Source of the DNA: CAVQKZ01 sp963837325
GTDB taxonomy: Bacteria > Actinomycetota > Actinomycetes > Mycobacteriales > Jatrophihabitantaceae
Direction of reading: 5' to 3'
DNA length: 64,000 nucleotides
Assembly (NCBI GenBank): GCA_963837325.1
Contig: CAWIMV010000001.1
Coordinates: 1,116,001 to 1,180,000, forward strand
In this document: one piece after another, positions 35,184 to 43,034 of the stretch
Layout of the letters: the number at the start of each line of letters is the position of its first letter
How positions within the stretch are numbered: position 1 is the first letter of the stretch
Program-made: the position numbers and the translations under genes
The notes under the pieces: model-generated
Database searches by the model: none
What the model saw: the letters and a program-made list of their open reading frames with translations, nothing else
What the model was told of the DNA's origin: nothing

Positions 35184-35762
35184 ACCACGACTTCGGTTCG
35201 GCAGCGGATGGTCCAGAGCACCGCGTTGCTCATCCGCGAGCGCGGTGTCGCCGGCACCGGGATGCGCGATATTGCCGAGCACGCCCAGGCGCCACGCGGC
35301 TCGCTGCAGCACTACTTCCCGGCCGGCAAGCAGCAGGTCGTCACCGAAGCGTTGGAGTGGGCCGGCGACCAGGTGTCCGCCGGCTTGGCCAAGCTCGCGG
35401 CCGCGGAAGAACCGGTCGCGGCCTCGGTAGTAGTGGCGAAGGTCTTCGCGCGCTGGCACCGCGTGCTGATCGAAACGGACTATCTCGCCGGTTGCCCGAT
35501 CGTCGCCACGATCAGCGACGCCGCCGGCGACGACGCGCTCCGCCACGCCGCCGCCGCTGCGTTCACACGGTGGCAGGAGTCGCTCGCCACGGTGTTGCGC
35601 CGCGGCGGGCTGGGCCGGAAGCGAGCCGAGCGGGTCGCCATTCTCACGATCAGCGCGCTGGAGGGTGCCATCGTCGTGGCCCGCGCGCAGCGTGACGTGG
35701 CCGCGCTCGACGCGGTCGGTCGCGAGATGGAAGCCCTCGTGAAGAGTCTGAGCAAGTCGTAG
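35169..35762 (+). CDS. TetR/AcrR family transcriptional regulator
   Basis: A 197-residue repressor-type protein. The helix-turn-helix domain spans about residues 7-55 (STALLIRERGVAGTGMRDIAEHAQAPRGSLQHYF). The remainder is a helical ligand-binding domain with DYLAGCPIVATISDAAGDD, resembling the LmrA/YxaF-type C-terminal domain, whose ligands are usually lipophilic compounds. Two ATGs are possible, 35169 and 35181; operator 2 covers both and a TTATGT hexamer (35160-35165) is the likely -10, which would favour the later start. The regulator diverges from the GNAT and DUF72 genes and is flanked by two matching palindromes, so it probably represses both directions. Confidence 0.88.
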   Translation: MTYVMTTTSVRQRMVQSTALLIRERGVAGTGMRDIAEHAQAPRGSLQHYFPAGKQQVVTEALEWAGDQVSAGLAKLAAAEEPVAASVVVAKVFARWHRVLIETDYLAGCPIVATISDAAGDDALRHAAAAAFTRWQESLATVLRRGGLGRKRAERVAILTISALEGAIVVARAQRDVAALDAVGREMEALVKSLSKS

Positions 35763-35790
35763 CCGCTGCCGGGGCGCCCCGGGGCGGACT

Positions 35791-35820
35791 TTGGGTCCGG
35801 CCCGGCTGCGCTGGTACCCT
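35791..35820 (+). promoter_or_regulatory. Candidate promoter of the infC operon
   Basis: TTGGGT (35791-35796), an 18-nt spacer and TACCCT (35815-35820) make a plausible sigma-70-type promoter. Transcription would start about 260 nt before infC and give the long structured leader described below. Confidence 0.45.
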
Positions 35821-35824
35821 GTGA

Positions 35825-35908
35825 ATGCGACCAGCCTCCGCCGACGGCGGGGGTGTGCAAGCGGAAGCCGCTGGATTCTCAGCACAGCCTCCCACCCGGG
35901 CCACCTGA
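35825..35908 (+). CDS. Candidate 27-codon leader ORF in the infC leader
   Basis: An ATG 4 nt after the -10-like TACCCT opens a 27-codon frame beginning MRPASADGGG and ending QPPTRAT. It has no strong codon bias (about 11 third positions are A or T), so it may not be translated. Its position at the 5' end of a leader that ends in an attenuator-like hairpin makes a regulatory leader peptide possible. Confidence 0.25.
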   Translation: MRPASADGGGVQAEAAGFSAQPPTRAT

Positions 35909-36004
35909 AAAACGGTGCGTCGGGTCCGGTCCGTACGTTCGGCCTCGCGGCCGGGCGTCCGTCGTGCTAGCGCACGCCGGGAGCGGACTGGTCGGAAGGT
36001 TTCG

Positions 36005-36045
36005 GGCCCCGTGCGCACAACAGCGCAGCGGGGCCTTTCGTTTTT
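36005..36045 (+). terminator. Attenuator-like intrinsic terminator in the infC leader
   Basis: GGCCCCG-TGCGC and GCGCA-G-CGGGGCC form a 12-bp stem with one bulge (36005-36035), followed by TTTCGTTTTT. It is one of only two classic U-tract hairpins in the window, and it lies 42 nt upstream of the infC start, inside the transcript rather than after a gene. This is the arrangement of a transcription attenuator. The upstream segment 35909-36004 is GC-rich and could hold the competing antiterminator structure. Confidence 0.65.
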
Positions 36046-36086
36046 CGAGAGTCCCCGCGCAAAGCAGAACCGACCAAGGAGGTCCC

Positions 36087-36653
36087 ATCAGCTCTGAACC
36101 AAGGATCAACGACCGGATCCGCGTACCTGAGGTACGCCTCGTCGGCCCAGAGGGCGAGCAGGTCGGCATCGTGCCGATCGGCAAGGCCCTGGAACTCGCC
36201 GCCGAGTCCGACCTGGATCTCGTCGAGGTCGCCCCGATGGCGCGCCCGCCCGTCTGCAAGCTCATGGACTACGGCAAGTTCAAGTACGAGAGCGCGCAGA
36301 AGGCCCGTGAGGCCCGGCGCAACCAGGCCCTCACCGTCATCAAAGAGATGAAGCTGCGTCCCAAGATCGACTCGCACGACTACGAGACCAAGAAGGGTCA
36401 CGTCGAGCGGTTCCTCAAGCAGGGCGACAAGGTGAAGGTGACGATCATGTTCCGTGGCCGCGAGCAGTCCCGCCCCGAACTGGGGTTCCGGCTGCTGCAG
36501 CGCCTGGCCGACGACATCCAAGAACTCGGGTTCGTGGAAGCCTCGCCCAAGCAGGACGGCCGCAACATGATCATGGTTGTTGCCCCGCACCGCAGCTCGA
36601 AGATCACCCGCGTCTCCCACGATGCCCCTCCGGCGTCCGACGGCGCCCAGTAG
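36087..36653 (+). CDS. infC: Translation initiation factor IF-3 (AUC start codon)
   Basis: IF-3 binds the 30S subunit, keeps subunits apart and proofreads the start codon. The 188-residue protein shows RINDRIRVPEVRLVGPEGEQ, DLVEVAPMARPPVCKLMDYG, KEMKLRPKIDSHDYETK and KVTIMFRGREQSRPELG. Homology places the N-terminus just before SSEPRIN, where no ATG, GTG or TTG exists. The codon there is ATC, preceded by a perfect AAGGAGG (36076-36082). A rare AUU/AUC start is the known self-control device of infC: IF-3 disfavours its own mRNA. rpmI and rplT follow, the usual operon. An upstream attenuator adds a second control layer. Confidence 0.95.
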   Translation: MSSEPRINDRIRVPEVRLVGPEGEQVGIVPIGKALELAAESDLDLVEVAPMARPPVCKLMDYGKFKYESAQKAREARRNQALTVIKEMKLRPKIDSHDYETKKGHVERFLKQGDKVKVTIMFRGREQSRPELGFRLLQRLADDIQELGFVEASPKQDGRNMIMVVAPHRSSKITRVSHDAPPASDGAQ

Positions 36654-36684
36654 CCGCTCGCCGACTTTCGAATAGGACCCAACG

Positions 36685-36894
36685 ATGCCCAAGTTCAAGC
36701 CGAACGGCGCCGCGAGCAAGCGCGTCAAGGTGAGCAAGTCAGGCAAGCTGCGGCGTTTGCACGCGCACCGCAAGTCCGGCGCTGCGTTCGCATCGACTCC
36801 AATCCGCGGAAGCGGTTACCACCGCCGGCACGCCGGCACGACCGACGTTGCCCCCGCCGACGTCCCGCGGCTGAAGAAGCTGCTCGGTCGCTGA
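36685..36894 (+). CDS. rpmI: 50S ribosomal protein L35
   Basis: A 69-residue basic ribosomal protein. It begins MPKFKPNGAASKRVKVSKSG, the family signature, and ends DVPRLKKLLGR. The ATG lies 31 nt after infC. The usual order infC, rpmI, rplT is kept. The GSGYHRRHAGTTDVAP segment before the C-terminus is slightly divergent from common forms but of normal length. Confidence 0.96.
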   Translation: MPKFKPNGAASKRVKVSKSGKLRRLHAHRKSGAAFASTPIRGSGYHRRHAGTTDVAPADVPRLKKLLGR

Positions 36895-36951
36895 CCTCTC
36901 GCCCTCCCGCCCGTCCGGTTCGCCGGACGGCCTGACTGCAAGGAAAACAAC

Positions 36952-37350
36952 GTGGCACGCGTTAAGCGGGCGGTAAACGCCCATAAGAAGCGCCGCAGCA
37001 CCCTCGAAGCCGCCAGCGGCTACCGGGGCCAGCGCTCGCGCCTGTACCGCAAGGCCAAGGAGCAACTGCTCCACTCGGCGACCTACCAGTACCGCGATCG
37101 CAAGCAGCGCAAGGGCGACTTCCGACAGCTGTGGATCACCCGGATCAACGCGGCCTGCCGAGCCAACGACATGACCTACAACCGCTTCATCCAGGGGCTC
37201 CGGCTGGCTGGCGTGACGGTCGACCGAAAGGTCCTGGCCGACCTCGCCGTCAACGATGCACCTGCGTTCGCCGTCCTGGTCGAGGTTGCCCGCGCGGCCG
37301 TCGCGGCAGAAGGCATCGGCGGCGCCGCCGCACAGTCGCCGGCGGCCTGA
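36952..37350 (+). CDS. rplT: 50S ribosomal protein L20
   Basis: L20 is needed early in 50S assembly and in some bacteria represses its own operon. The 132-residue protein shows MARVKRAVNAHKKRRSTLEA, GYRGQRSRLYRKAKEQLLHS, RKGDFRQLWITRINAACR and DRKVLADLAVND. The GTG start follows AAGGAAAA about 6 nt upstream. A short Ala-rich tail (after AAVAAEG) extends past the usual end by about ten residues. The rRNA methyltransferase gene follows after 53 nt. Confidence 0.97.
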   Translation: MARVKRAVNAHKKRRSTLEAASGYRGQRSRLYRKAKEQLLHSATYQYRDRKQRKGDFRQLWITRINAACRANDMTYNRFIQGLRLAGVTVDRKVLADLAVNDAPAFAVLVEVARAAVAAEGIGGAAAQSPAA

Positions 37351-37403
37351 TCGACCCCACGAGGTCGGCTGGAACGCGTGCCGGCTCCGCGGGACCCCGC
37401 ACC

Positions 37404-38177
37404 ATGCTCAGCTCACACAACGCCCGGCTCGCGTCGGCCCGGCGGCTCACCAGCCGCAGCAACCGTCGCGGGGCCGGGCGCTTTCTTGCCGAGGGGGCGC
37501 AGGCCGTCCGCGAAGCGGTGCAGTCCGGCGTCGTCCTCGAGGTGTTCGCAACCGCCGAGGCGATCGAGCGCAACGCCGATCTGCTGGCCGGGCTCGACCC
37601 GGCCGAGATCAGTCCCAAAGACGCCGCGAGCCTGTCCGAGACGGTGACGCCACAGGGACTGGTTGCCGTGTGCCGGCAGATCGACGTCCCCCTGGAGATC
37701 GCGTTCGCCCGCTCCCCGCGCCTGGCCGTGGCACTCGTCGAGCCCAACGACCCCGGCAACGCCGGTGCGATCGTGCGCACCGCCGACGCCGCCGGCGCGG
37801 ACGCGGTGCTGTTCGCCGGCGGCGTCGACGTCTACAACGGCAAGGCCGTGCGAGCCAGTGCCGGCAGCCTGTTCCACGTCGCCCTCGTCCTGGAGGCGCA
37901 GACCGACGACATCCTCGCCGCCGCCCGGCAAGCCGGCCTGACGGCGCTGGCCACGACCGCGGATGGCAGCCGCGATCTCGACGAGCTCGCCGACGACGGC
38001 ACCCTGGCCGCGCCGACCCTGTGGCTGTTCGGTAACGAGGCGCACGGCCTGCCCGAAGGCGTTCTCGCCGCGGCCGGCAACACCGTGCGGGTACCCATCC
38101 ACGGTGCCGCCGAGAGCCTGAACCTCGCCGCCGCCGCAGCGGTGTGTCTGTACGCGAGCGCCCGGGCCCATCGGTGA
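37404..38177 (+). CDS. RNA 2'-O-methyltransferase, SpoU/TrmH (TsnR-like) family
   Basis: A 257-residue SPOUT-fold methyltransferase with an N-terminal L30-like substrate-binding domain (RRGAGRFLAEGAQAVREAV) and the catalytic knot domain. The three SpoU motifs are present: VEPNDPGNAGAIVRTADAAGA (motif 1), WLFGNEAHGLP (motif 2) and VPIHGAAESLNLAAAAAV (motif 3). It likely methylates a 23S rRNA ribose; the site cannot be told, although genes at this place are often called tsnR. The ATG at 37404 is preferred because homologues start here; the frame is open back into rplT but that part is not conserved. Confidence 0.9.
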   Translation: MLSSHNARLASARRLTSRSNRRGAGRFLAEGAQAVREAVQSGVVLEVFATAEAIERNADLLAGLDPAEISPKDAASLSETVTPQGLVAVCRQIDVPLEIAFARSPRLAVALVEPNDPGNAGAIVRTADAAGADAVLFAGGVDVYNGKAVRASAGSLFHVALVLEAQTDDILAAARQAGLTALATTADGSRDLDELADDGTLAAPTLWLFGNEAHGLPEGVLAAAGNTVRVPIHGAAESLNLAAAAAVCLYASARAHR

Positions 38178-38203
38178 CCCGGTTACGCGGTGGCTTGTCC
38201 CGC

Positions 38204-38299
38204 TAAGCTGCGTTCATGTCTGCGTGCGTCCGCGTCGTGGTAGCGACCGGAGTGTTTGCCGGGCGGCTGGCGGCCGCCCCTTCCGCGCGCTTCACCTGA
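38204..38299 (+). CDS. Candidate leaderless 27-codon ORF upstream of pheS
   Basis: TAAGCT (38204-38209) is followed after 6 nt by ATG (38216), the same geometry as at def and rpe. The frame 38216-38299 encodes 27 residues beginning MSACVRVVVATGVF and ending SARFT. It contains two Phe codons, one of them the rare TTT. It lies 84 nt before pheS. A phenylalanine-sensing leader peptide is possible, but two Phe codons that are not adjacent make only a weak case, and no terminator hairpin with a T tract is visible between it and pheS. Confidence 0.35.
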
Positions 38300-38383
38300 T
38301 CAGCCGCTGCGGTTGACCTTCCGGGCGCGCGTCCCTCGTAGACTCGTGCGGCTCGTCCGCATCGACGAAAGACGTGACAAGCC

Positions 38384-39487
38384 ATGCCCAACCCGAACTT
38401 CGACCCGGTCGAGGTGAGTGCGCTCCAACCCCCGGCAATCGAGGCCGCGGTGGCCGCCGCCGTCGCGGCCTTCGCGGCCGCCACGACGCTGGACGAACTC
38501 AAGGCAGCCCGGCTGGCCCATGCCGGCGACCGGGCGCCGTTGGCGCTGGCCAACCGCGAGATCGGAGCCCTGCCGCCGGCGGCCAAGGCCGCGGCCGGAC
38601 AGCGCGTCGGTGCCGCCCGCGCCGAGGTCGGCAAGGCGCTGGCGGCCCGACAGGCCGAGCTCGAGACCGAGCGCGATGCCCGAGTGCTGGTCGAAGAGGC
38701 CGTCGACGTCACGCTGCCCACCGACCGCCGGCTCGACGGCGCACGACATCCGCTCACCACGATCATGGAGCGCATCGGCGACATCTTTCTCGCCATGGGC
38801 TACGAGATTGCCGAAGGACCTGAGGTCGAGGCGGAGTGGCTGAACTTCGACGCCCTGAACACCCCGCTCGCGCACCCGTCGCGCGACCTCACCGATACCT
38901 TCTTCGTCGACCCGCCGGAGTCCGGGCTGGTGCTGCGTACTCAGACATCGCCGGTGCAGATCCGGGCGATGCTGGCCCGCCAGCCGCCGATCTACATGAT
39001 CTGCCCGGGCAAGGTGTTCCGCACCGACGAACTCGACGCCACCCACACTCCGGTGTTCCACCAGGTCGAAGGGCTGGTCGTCGACGAGGGCATCACGATG
39101 GCAAACCTGAAGGGCACGCTCGACCACATGGTCGCGGAGCTGTTCGACGCCGGGATTCGCACCCGGCTGCGCCCGCACTACTTCCCGTTCACCGAGCCCA
39201 GCGCCGAGATGGACCTGGTCTGCTTCGTCTGCCGCGGCGAGTCCGTCGGCAATCCCGACCGGCCCTGTCGGACCTGCAGCAGCGAAGGCTGGATCGAGTG
39301 GGGCGGCTGCGGAATGGTCAACCCGCGGGTCCTGGTCGCCTGCGGGATCGACCCGGACCGCTACAGCGGCTTCGCGTTCGGGATGGGCATCGAGCGTTCG
39401 CTGATGTTCCGAAACGACGTCGCCGACATGCGCGACATCGTCGAGGGTGACGTTCGGTTCACCGCCGCCTTCGGAATGGAGGCCTGA
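38384..39487 (+). CDS. pheS: Phenylalanyl-tRNA synthetase alpha subunit
   Basis: PheS holds the catalytic core of the alpha2beta2 PheRS that charges tRNA-Phe. The 367-residue protein has an N-terminal coiled-coil tRNA-binding arm (to about residue 95) and class II motifs. Motif 2 is the region around RTQTSPVQIRAM and FRTDELDATHTPVFHQVEG; motif 3 is GFAFGMGIERSLM near residue 330. The ATG at 38384 is supported by homologues. A TAGACT hexamer (38339-38344) with TTGACC upstream (38313-38318, spacing 20) is a possible promoter. pheT starts at the last base of the pheS stop (TGATG). Confidence 0.96.
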   Translation: MPNPNFDPVEVSALQPPAIEAAVAAAVAAFAAATTLDELKAARLAHAGDRAPLALANREIGALPPAAKAAAGQRVGAARAEVGKALAARQAELETERDARVLVEEAVDVTLPTDRRLDGARHPLTTIMERIGDIFLAMGYEIAEGPEVEAEWLNFDALNTPLAHPSRDLTDTFFVDPPESGLVLRTQTSPVQIRAMLARQPPIYMICPGKVFRTDELDATHTPVFHQVEGLVVDEGITMANLKGTLDHMVAELFDAGIRTRLRPHYFPFTEPSAEMDLVCFVCRGESVGNPDRPCRTCSSEGWIEWGGCGMVNPRVLVACGIDPDRYSGFAFGMGIERSLMFRNDVADMRDIVEGDVRFTAAFGMEA

Positions 39488-41952
39488 TGCTCGCCCCCGT
39501 CGCGTGGCTCGCCGAGCACGCCGAGCTGCCCGCTGGTCTGGCGCCGTGGGCGTTGGCCGAGGCCCTGATCCGCGTGGGCATCGAGGTCGAAGGCGTCGAG
39601 ACGGCCGGCCATGGCCTGTCCGGTTCGATCGTCGTCGGCCGGGCGTTGTCGTACGCCGACGAGCCGCAGAAGAACGGCAAGACGATCCGGTGGTGCCAGG
39701 TCGACGTCGGCGAAACCGAACCGCGCGGCATCGTCTGCGGCGCGTCGAACTTCGCCGAACGCGACCTGGTCGTCGTAGCCCTGCCCGGTGCGGTCCTTCC
39801 CGGCGAATTCGCCATTTCCGCCCGCAAGACCTACGGGCACGTCTCCGACGGCATGATCTGCTCGGTGCGCGAGCTCGGCATCGGCGACGAGCACGCCGGC
39901 ATCCTGGTGCTGCCGCCTGACTCGGCCAAGCCCGGCAACGACGCCCTCGACGCGCTCGGCCTGCGCGAGACCGTCCTCGACGTGGCCGTAACGACCGATC
40001 GCGGCTACTGCCTTTCGATCCGCGGCCTGGCCCGCGAAGCCGCGGCTGCCTTCGACGTGCCGTTCCGCGACATCGAGGTCGCGCGGCCCGAGGTGGACGG
40101 CCGGGCGTACGAGGTCCGCGTCGACGACCCGTCCGGGTGCGACCGCTTTTCGGTGCGGGTCATCACCGGTCTCGATCCGACAGCGCCGACCCCGGATTGG
40201 CTGGCCCAGCGCCTGCGGCAGTGCGGCATGCGCTCGATCTCGCTGGCCGTCGACGTCACGAACTACGTGATGCTCGAGACCGGCCAACCCTTGCACGCTT
40301 ACGACCGGAAGAAGCTCATCGGGCCGATCCGGGTCCGGCGGGCCGCGCCGGGGGAACGCCTGCGGACACTCGACGACGTCGCGCGCAGCCTGCATCCCGA
40401 CGACATGGTGGTCACCGACGACTCCGGTGTCATCGGGCTCGCCGGCGTCATGGGCGGCGCGTCGACCGAGATCGATGCGGCCACGACCGACATCCTGCTG
40501 GAGGCCGCGCACTGGGATCCCACGTCCATCGCGCACACCGCCCGCCGGCACCGGTTACCCAGCGAGGCGTCGCGCCGCTTCGAGCGCGGCGTGGATCCCG
40601 AGATCGCCGGCACCGCCCTGCAGCGGTGCGTCGACCTGCTCGTCGAGCACGGAGGCGCGCGGGCGGCCGACGGGTACACCGTGGTCGGCACGCCCGCGCC
40701 CGCGCCGCTGATCGCACTCGGCGCGCAGCGACCGCAAGCCCTGGCCGGCATGCCGGTCCCGCGCGAAAGTGTGGTGGCCAACCTCGAGGCCGTCGGCTGC
40801 ACGGTCGACGGCGGCGACGTGCTGCAGGTCCTGCCGCCCACGTGGCGCCCGGACCTGTTGCAGCCCGCCGACCTCATCGAGGAGGTGCTGCGCCTCGTCG
40901 GCTACGAGCAGATCCCATCGGTGCTGCCCACGCCGCGGTCCGGCCACGGCCTGACTCCCGAGCAGACGCTGGGCCGGTCGATCAGCCGGGCGGTCGCAGC
41001 CGCCGGATACACCGAGACGCTGAGCTATCCGTTTGTCGCACCGTCGGTGCACGACGCGTTCGGACTTGGCGCCGACGATCCCCGGCGGCAGGCGCTGCGG
41101 CTGGCCAACCCGCTGTCTGAAGCGGCACCAGAACTGCGCACCTCGCTGCTTCCCGGACTGTTGGCCACCGCCCAGCGCAACCTCGGTCGGGGCATCCGCG
41201 ATCTGGCGATCTTCGAGGCCGGCCTGGTCTATTTCGCTGAAGTGGGCCGCCCGGCCGCGCCCCGGCCGCCGCTGGACCGCCGGCCCAGCGAGGACGAAGT
41301 TGCCGACTTGTTCGCCGCCATCCCGCCGCAGCCCCGTCATCTCGGGGCGGTGCTCACCGGCGCGATCGAGCGGCCCGGATGGTGGGGTCCCGCGCGCACC
41401 GCGACCTGGGCCGACGCCATCGAAGCAGCCCGCGTAGTGGCCGGCGCCGCGCGGGCCGAACTCACCGTGCGAGCCGCCCAAGTCGCACCCTGGCATCCGG
41501 GCCGATGCGCCGCGCTGATGCTCGGTGAACGGGTCATCGGTCATGCCGGCGAACTGCACCCCCGGGTGATCGCCAACCTCGGCCTGCCGGATCGCATCTG
41601 CGCGATGGAGCTGGAGCTGGACGCCTTCGCCCCGCCGGGGCCGGCCCGGGCACCGCAACTGTCGCCATACCCACCAGTGCTGCTCGACATCGCGCTGGTT
41701 GTCGACGCGAGCGTGCCTGCGGCCGATGTTCTGGCCGCAGTCCGATCCGGCGCAGGGGAGCTGTTGGAATCGGCGCGCTTGTTCGACGTCTACGTCGACG
41801 ACGCCCTGCGCCGCGAGGGCCGTCGCTCGCTCGCCTTCGCCCTGCGCTTCCGGGCTCCGGACCGCACCTTGACCGTCGATGAGGCATCGGCCGCGCGCGA
41901 CGCCGCGGTGGCCAACGCCGCGGTGCTGACCGGCGCGCAACTGCGAAGCTGA
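39487..41952 (+). CDS. pheT: Phenylalanyl-tRNA synthetase beta subunit
   Basis: PheT binds tRNA-Phe and edits mischarged Tyr. The 821-residue protein has the full domain set: the N-terminal part MLAPVAWLAEHAELP with an EMAP/OB tRNA-binding domain (about 40-150, VGETEPRGIVCGASNFAERD), the B3/B4 editing domain (LRQCGMRSISLAVDVTNYVM, GERLRTLDDVARSLHPDDM), B5 (AADLIEEVLRLVGYEQIP), the catalytic-like domain, and a C-terminal ferredoxin-fold anticodon-binding domain (LSPYPPVLLDIALVVDASVPA to the end). The start overlaps pheS by 1 nt. A 68-bp gap to argC holds the arginine operon promoter. Confidence 0.96.
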   Translation: MLAPVAWLAEHAELPAGLAPWALAEALIRVGIEVEGVETAGHGLSGSIVVGRALSYADEPQKNGKTIRWCQVDVGETEPRGIVCGASNFAERDLVVVALPGAVLPGEFAISARKTYGHVSDGMICSVRELGIGDEHAGILVLPPDSAKPGNDALDALGLRETVLDVAVTTDRGYCLSIRGLAREAAAAFDVPFRDIEVARPEVDGRAYEVRVDDPSGCDRFSVRVITGLDPTAPTPDWLAQRLRQCGMRSISLAVDVTNYVMLETGQPLHAYDRKKLIGPIRVRRAAPGERLRTLDDVARSLHPDDMVVTDDSGVIGLAGVMGGASTEIDAATTDILLEAAHWDPTSIAHTARRHRLPSEASRRFERGVDPEIAGTALQRCVDLLVEHGGARAADGYTVVGTPAPAPLIALGAQRPQALAGMPVPRESVVANLEAVGCTVDGGDVLQVLPPTWRPDLLQPADLIEEVLRLVGYEQIPSVLPTPRSGHGLTPEQTLGRSISRAVAAAGYTETLSYPFVAPSVHDAFGLGADDPRRQALRLANPLSEAAPELRTSLLPGLLATAQRNLGRGIRDLAIFEAGLVYFAEVGRPAAPRPPLDRRPSEDEVADLFAAIPPQPRHLGAVLTGAIERPGWWGPARTATWADAIEAARVVAGAARAELTVRAAQVAPWHPGRCAALMLGERVIGHAGELHPRVIANLGLPDRICAMELELDAFAPPGPARAPQLSPYPPVLLDIALVVDASVPAADVLAAVRSGAGELLESARLFDVYVDDALRREGRRSLAFALRFRAPDRTLTVDEASAARDAAVANAAVLTGAQLRS

Positions 41953-41983
41953 GCGAGGTTCGCCGCCTTCCCCTCCATCCGCG

Positions 41984-42020
41984 TTGGTATGAAGTTGCGC
42001 CATACTGCATAATCTTGCAC
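41984..42020 (+). promoter_or_regulatory. argC promoter with ARG-box-like operator
   Basis: TTGGTA (41984-41989), an 18-nt spacer and CATAAT (42008-42013) form a promoter whose start site would fall on the argC ATG, 7 nt after the -10. TGCATAATCTTGCA (42006-42019) differs at only two positions from the perfect palindrome TGCATAATTATGCA and resembles the ArgR sites (ARG boxes) described in actinobacteria. It covers the whole -10 element. argR is the sixth gene of the same operon, so feedback repression by ArgR and arginine is the natural reading. No convincing second box was found. Confidence 0.65.
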
Positions 42021-43034
42021 ATGGGTTATCGCGTCGCCATCGCCGGGGCCAGCGGGTATGCGGGCGGTGAGCTGTTGCGCCTGGTCTCGGCCCACCCCGA
42101 CCTCGAGGTGAGCACGGTTACCGCGCACGGAAATGTGGGCCAGCGCGTCGGCGACGTCCACCCGCAGCTGCGCTCTGTGGCTGACCTCGTGTTCACCGAG
42201 ACCGCGGCGGCCGCGTTCGCGGGTGCGGACCTCGTGCTGCTCGCCCTGCCGCACGGTGCGTCGGCTGCGCTCGCCGCGGTGTTGCCGGGCGGGCCGAAGA
42301 TCGTGGACCTGGGCGCCGATCACCGGCTGCTCGACGCGGCCGCCTACGAGCGCTACTACTCCGGTGCCCATGCGGGCGCCTGGACGTACGGCCTGCCCGA
42401 GTTGCCGGGTCAGCGCGAGAGGATCGCGGCGTCGGAGCGGGTTGCCAACTCCGGCTGTTACGCGGTCGCGACAATCCTGGCGCTAGCCCCGCTGATCGCC
42501 GCGGGCCTCGCCACGCCCGACGACGTAGTGGTGGTAGCGGCGAGCGGTACGTCGGGCGCCGGCCGTGCGGCCAAGCTCAACCTGCTCGCCAGTGAGGTTG
42601 CCGGCGACCTGTCCGGCTACAAGGTCGGCGCGCATCAGCACGTGCCCGAGATCAAGCAGGCCACCGGAGCGACGAGCCTGTCGATGACGCCGGTGCTGGC
42701 ACCGATGCCCAGAGGCATCCTGGCTGCGGTGACGGTGCGGCCGGCGCGGGCGGTCACGGCTACAGATGTCCGCGATGTGCTCGCCGCGGCCTACGACGGC
42801 GAGCCGTTCGTCCACGTGTTGCCTGATGGTCAGCAGCCGCACACGGCTGCCACCGCCGGCTCCAATTCGGCCCACCTGCAGGCCAGCGTCGACATCGACT
42901 CCGGTCGCATCGTCGTCATGAGCGCGATCGACAACCTGGGTAAGGGTGCGGCGGGTCAGGCCGTACAGAACGCCAACCTGATGCTGGGCCTGCCGGAGAC
43001 CGCCGGGTTGGCGATCGACGGGGTGGCGCCGTGA
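42021..43034 (+). CDS. argC: N-acetyl-gamma-glutamyl-phosphate reductase
   Basis: ArgC reduces N-acetylglutamyl phosphate with NADPH in arginine synthesis. The 337-residue protein begins GYRVAIAGASGYAGGELLRL (Rossmann turn). It has the catalytic Cys in VANSGCYAVATILAL near residue 138, His in VGAHQHVPEI, and PMPRGILAAVTV. The ATG at 42021 is preferred over a TTG two codons earlier: GYRVAIAGASG is the family start, and a -10 element lies exactly 7 nt upstream, giving a leaderless mRNA. It overlaps argJ by 4 bp. Confidence 0.96.
   Translation: MGYRVAIAGASGYAGGELLRLVSAHPDLEVSTVTAHGNVGQRVGDVHPQLRSVADLVFTETAAAAFAGADLVLLALPHGASAALAAVLPGGPKIVDLGADHRLLDAAAYERYYSGAHAGAWTYGLPELPGQRERIAASERVANSGCYAVATILALAPLIAAGLATPDDVVVVAASGTSGAGRAAKLNLLASEVAGDLSGYKVGAHQHVPEIKQATGATSLSMTPVLAPMPRGILAAVTVRPARAVTATDVRDVLAAAYDGEPFVHVLPDGQQPHTAATAGSNSAHLQASVDIDSGRIVVMSAIDNLGKGAAGQAVQNANLMLGLPETAGLAIDGVAP

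Noticed and set aside
38178..38383. T-box leader before pheST
   Set aside because: The T-box consensus (AGGGTGGNACCGCG) is absent; only a weak leader-ORF case remains.
41981..42000. Second ARG box upstream of the argC -10
   Set aside because: The sequence one ArgR spacing upstream matches the palindrome consensus at only a few positions.
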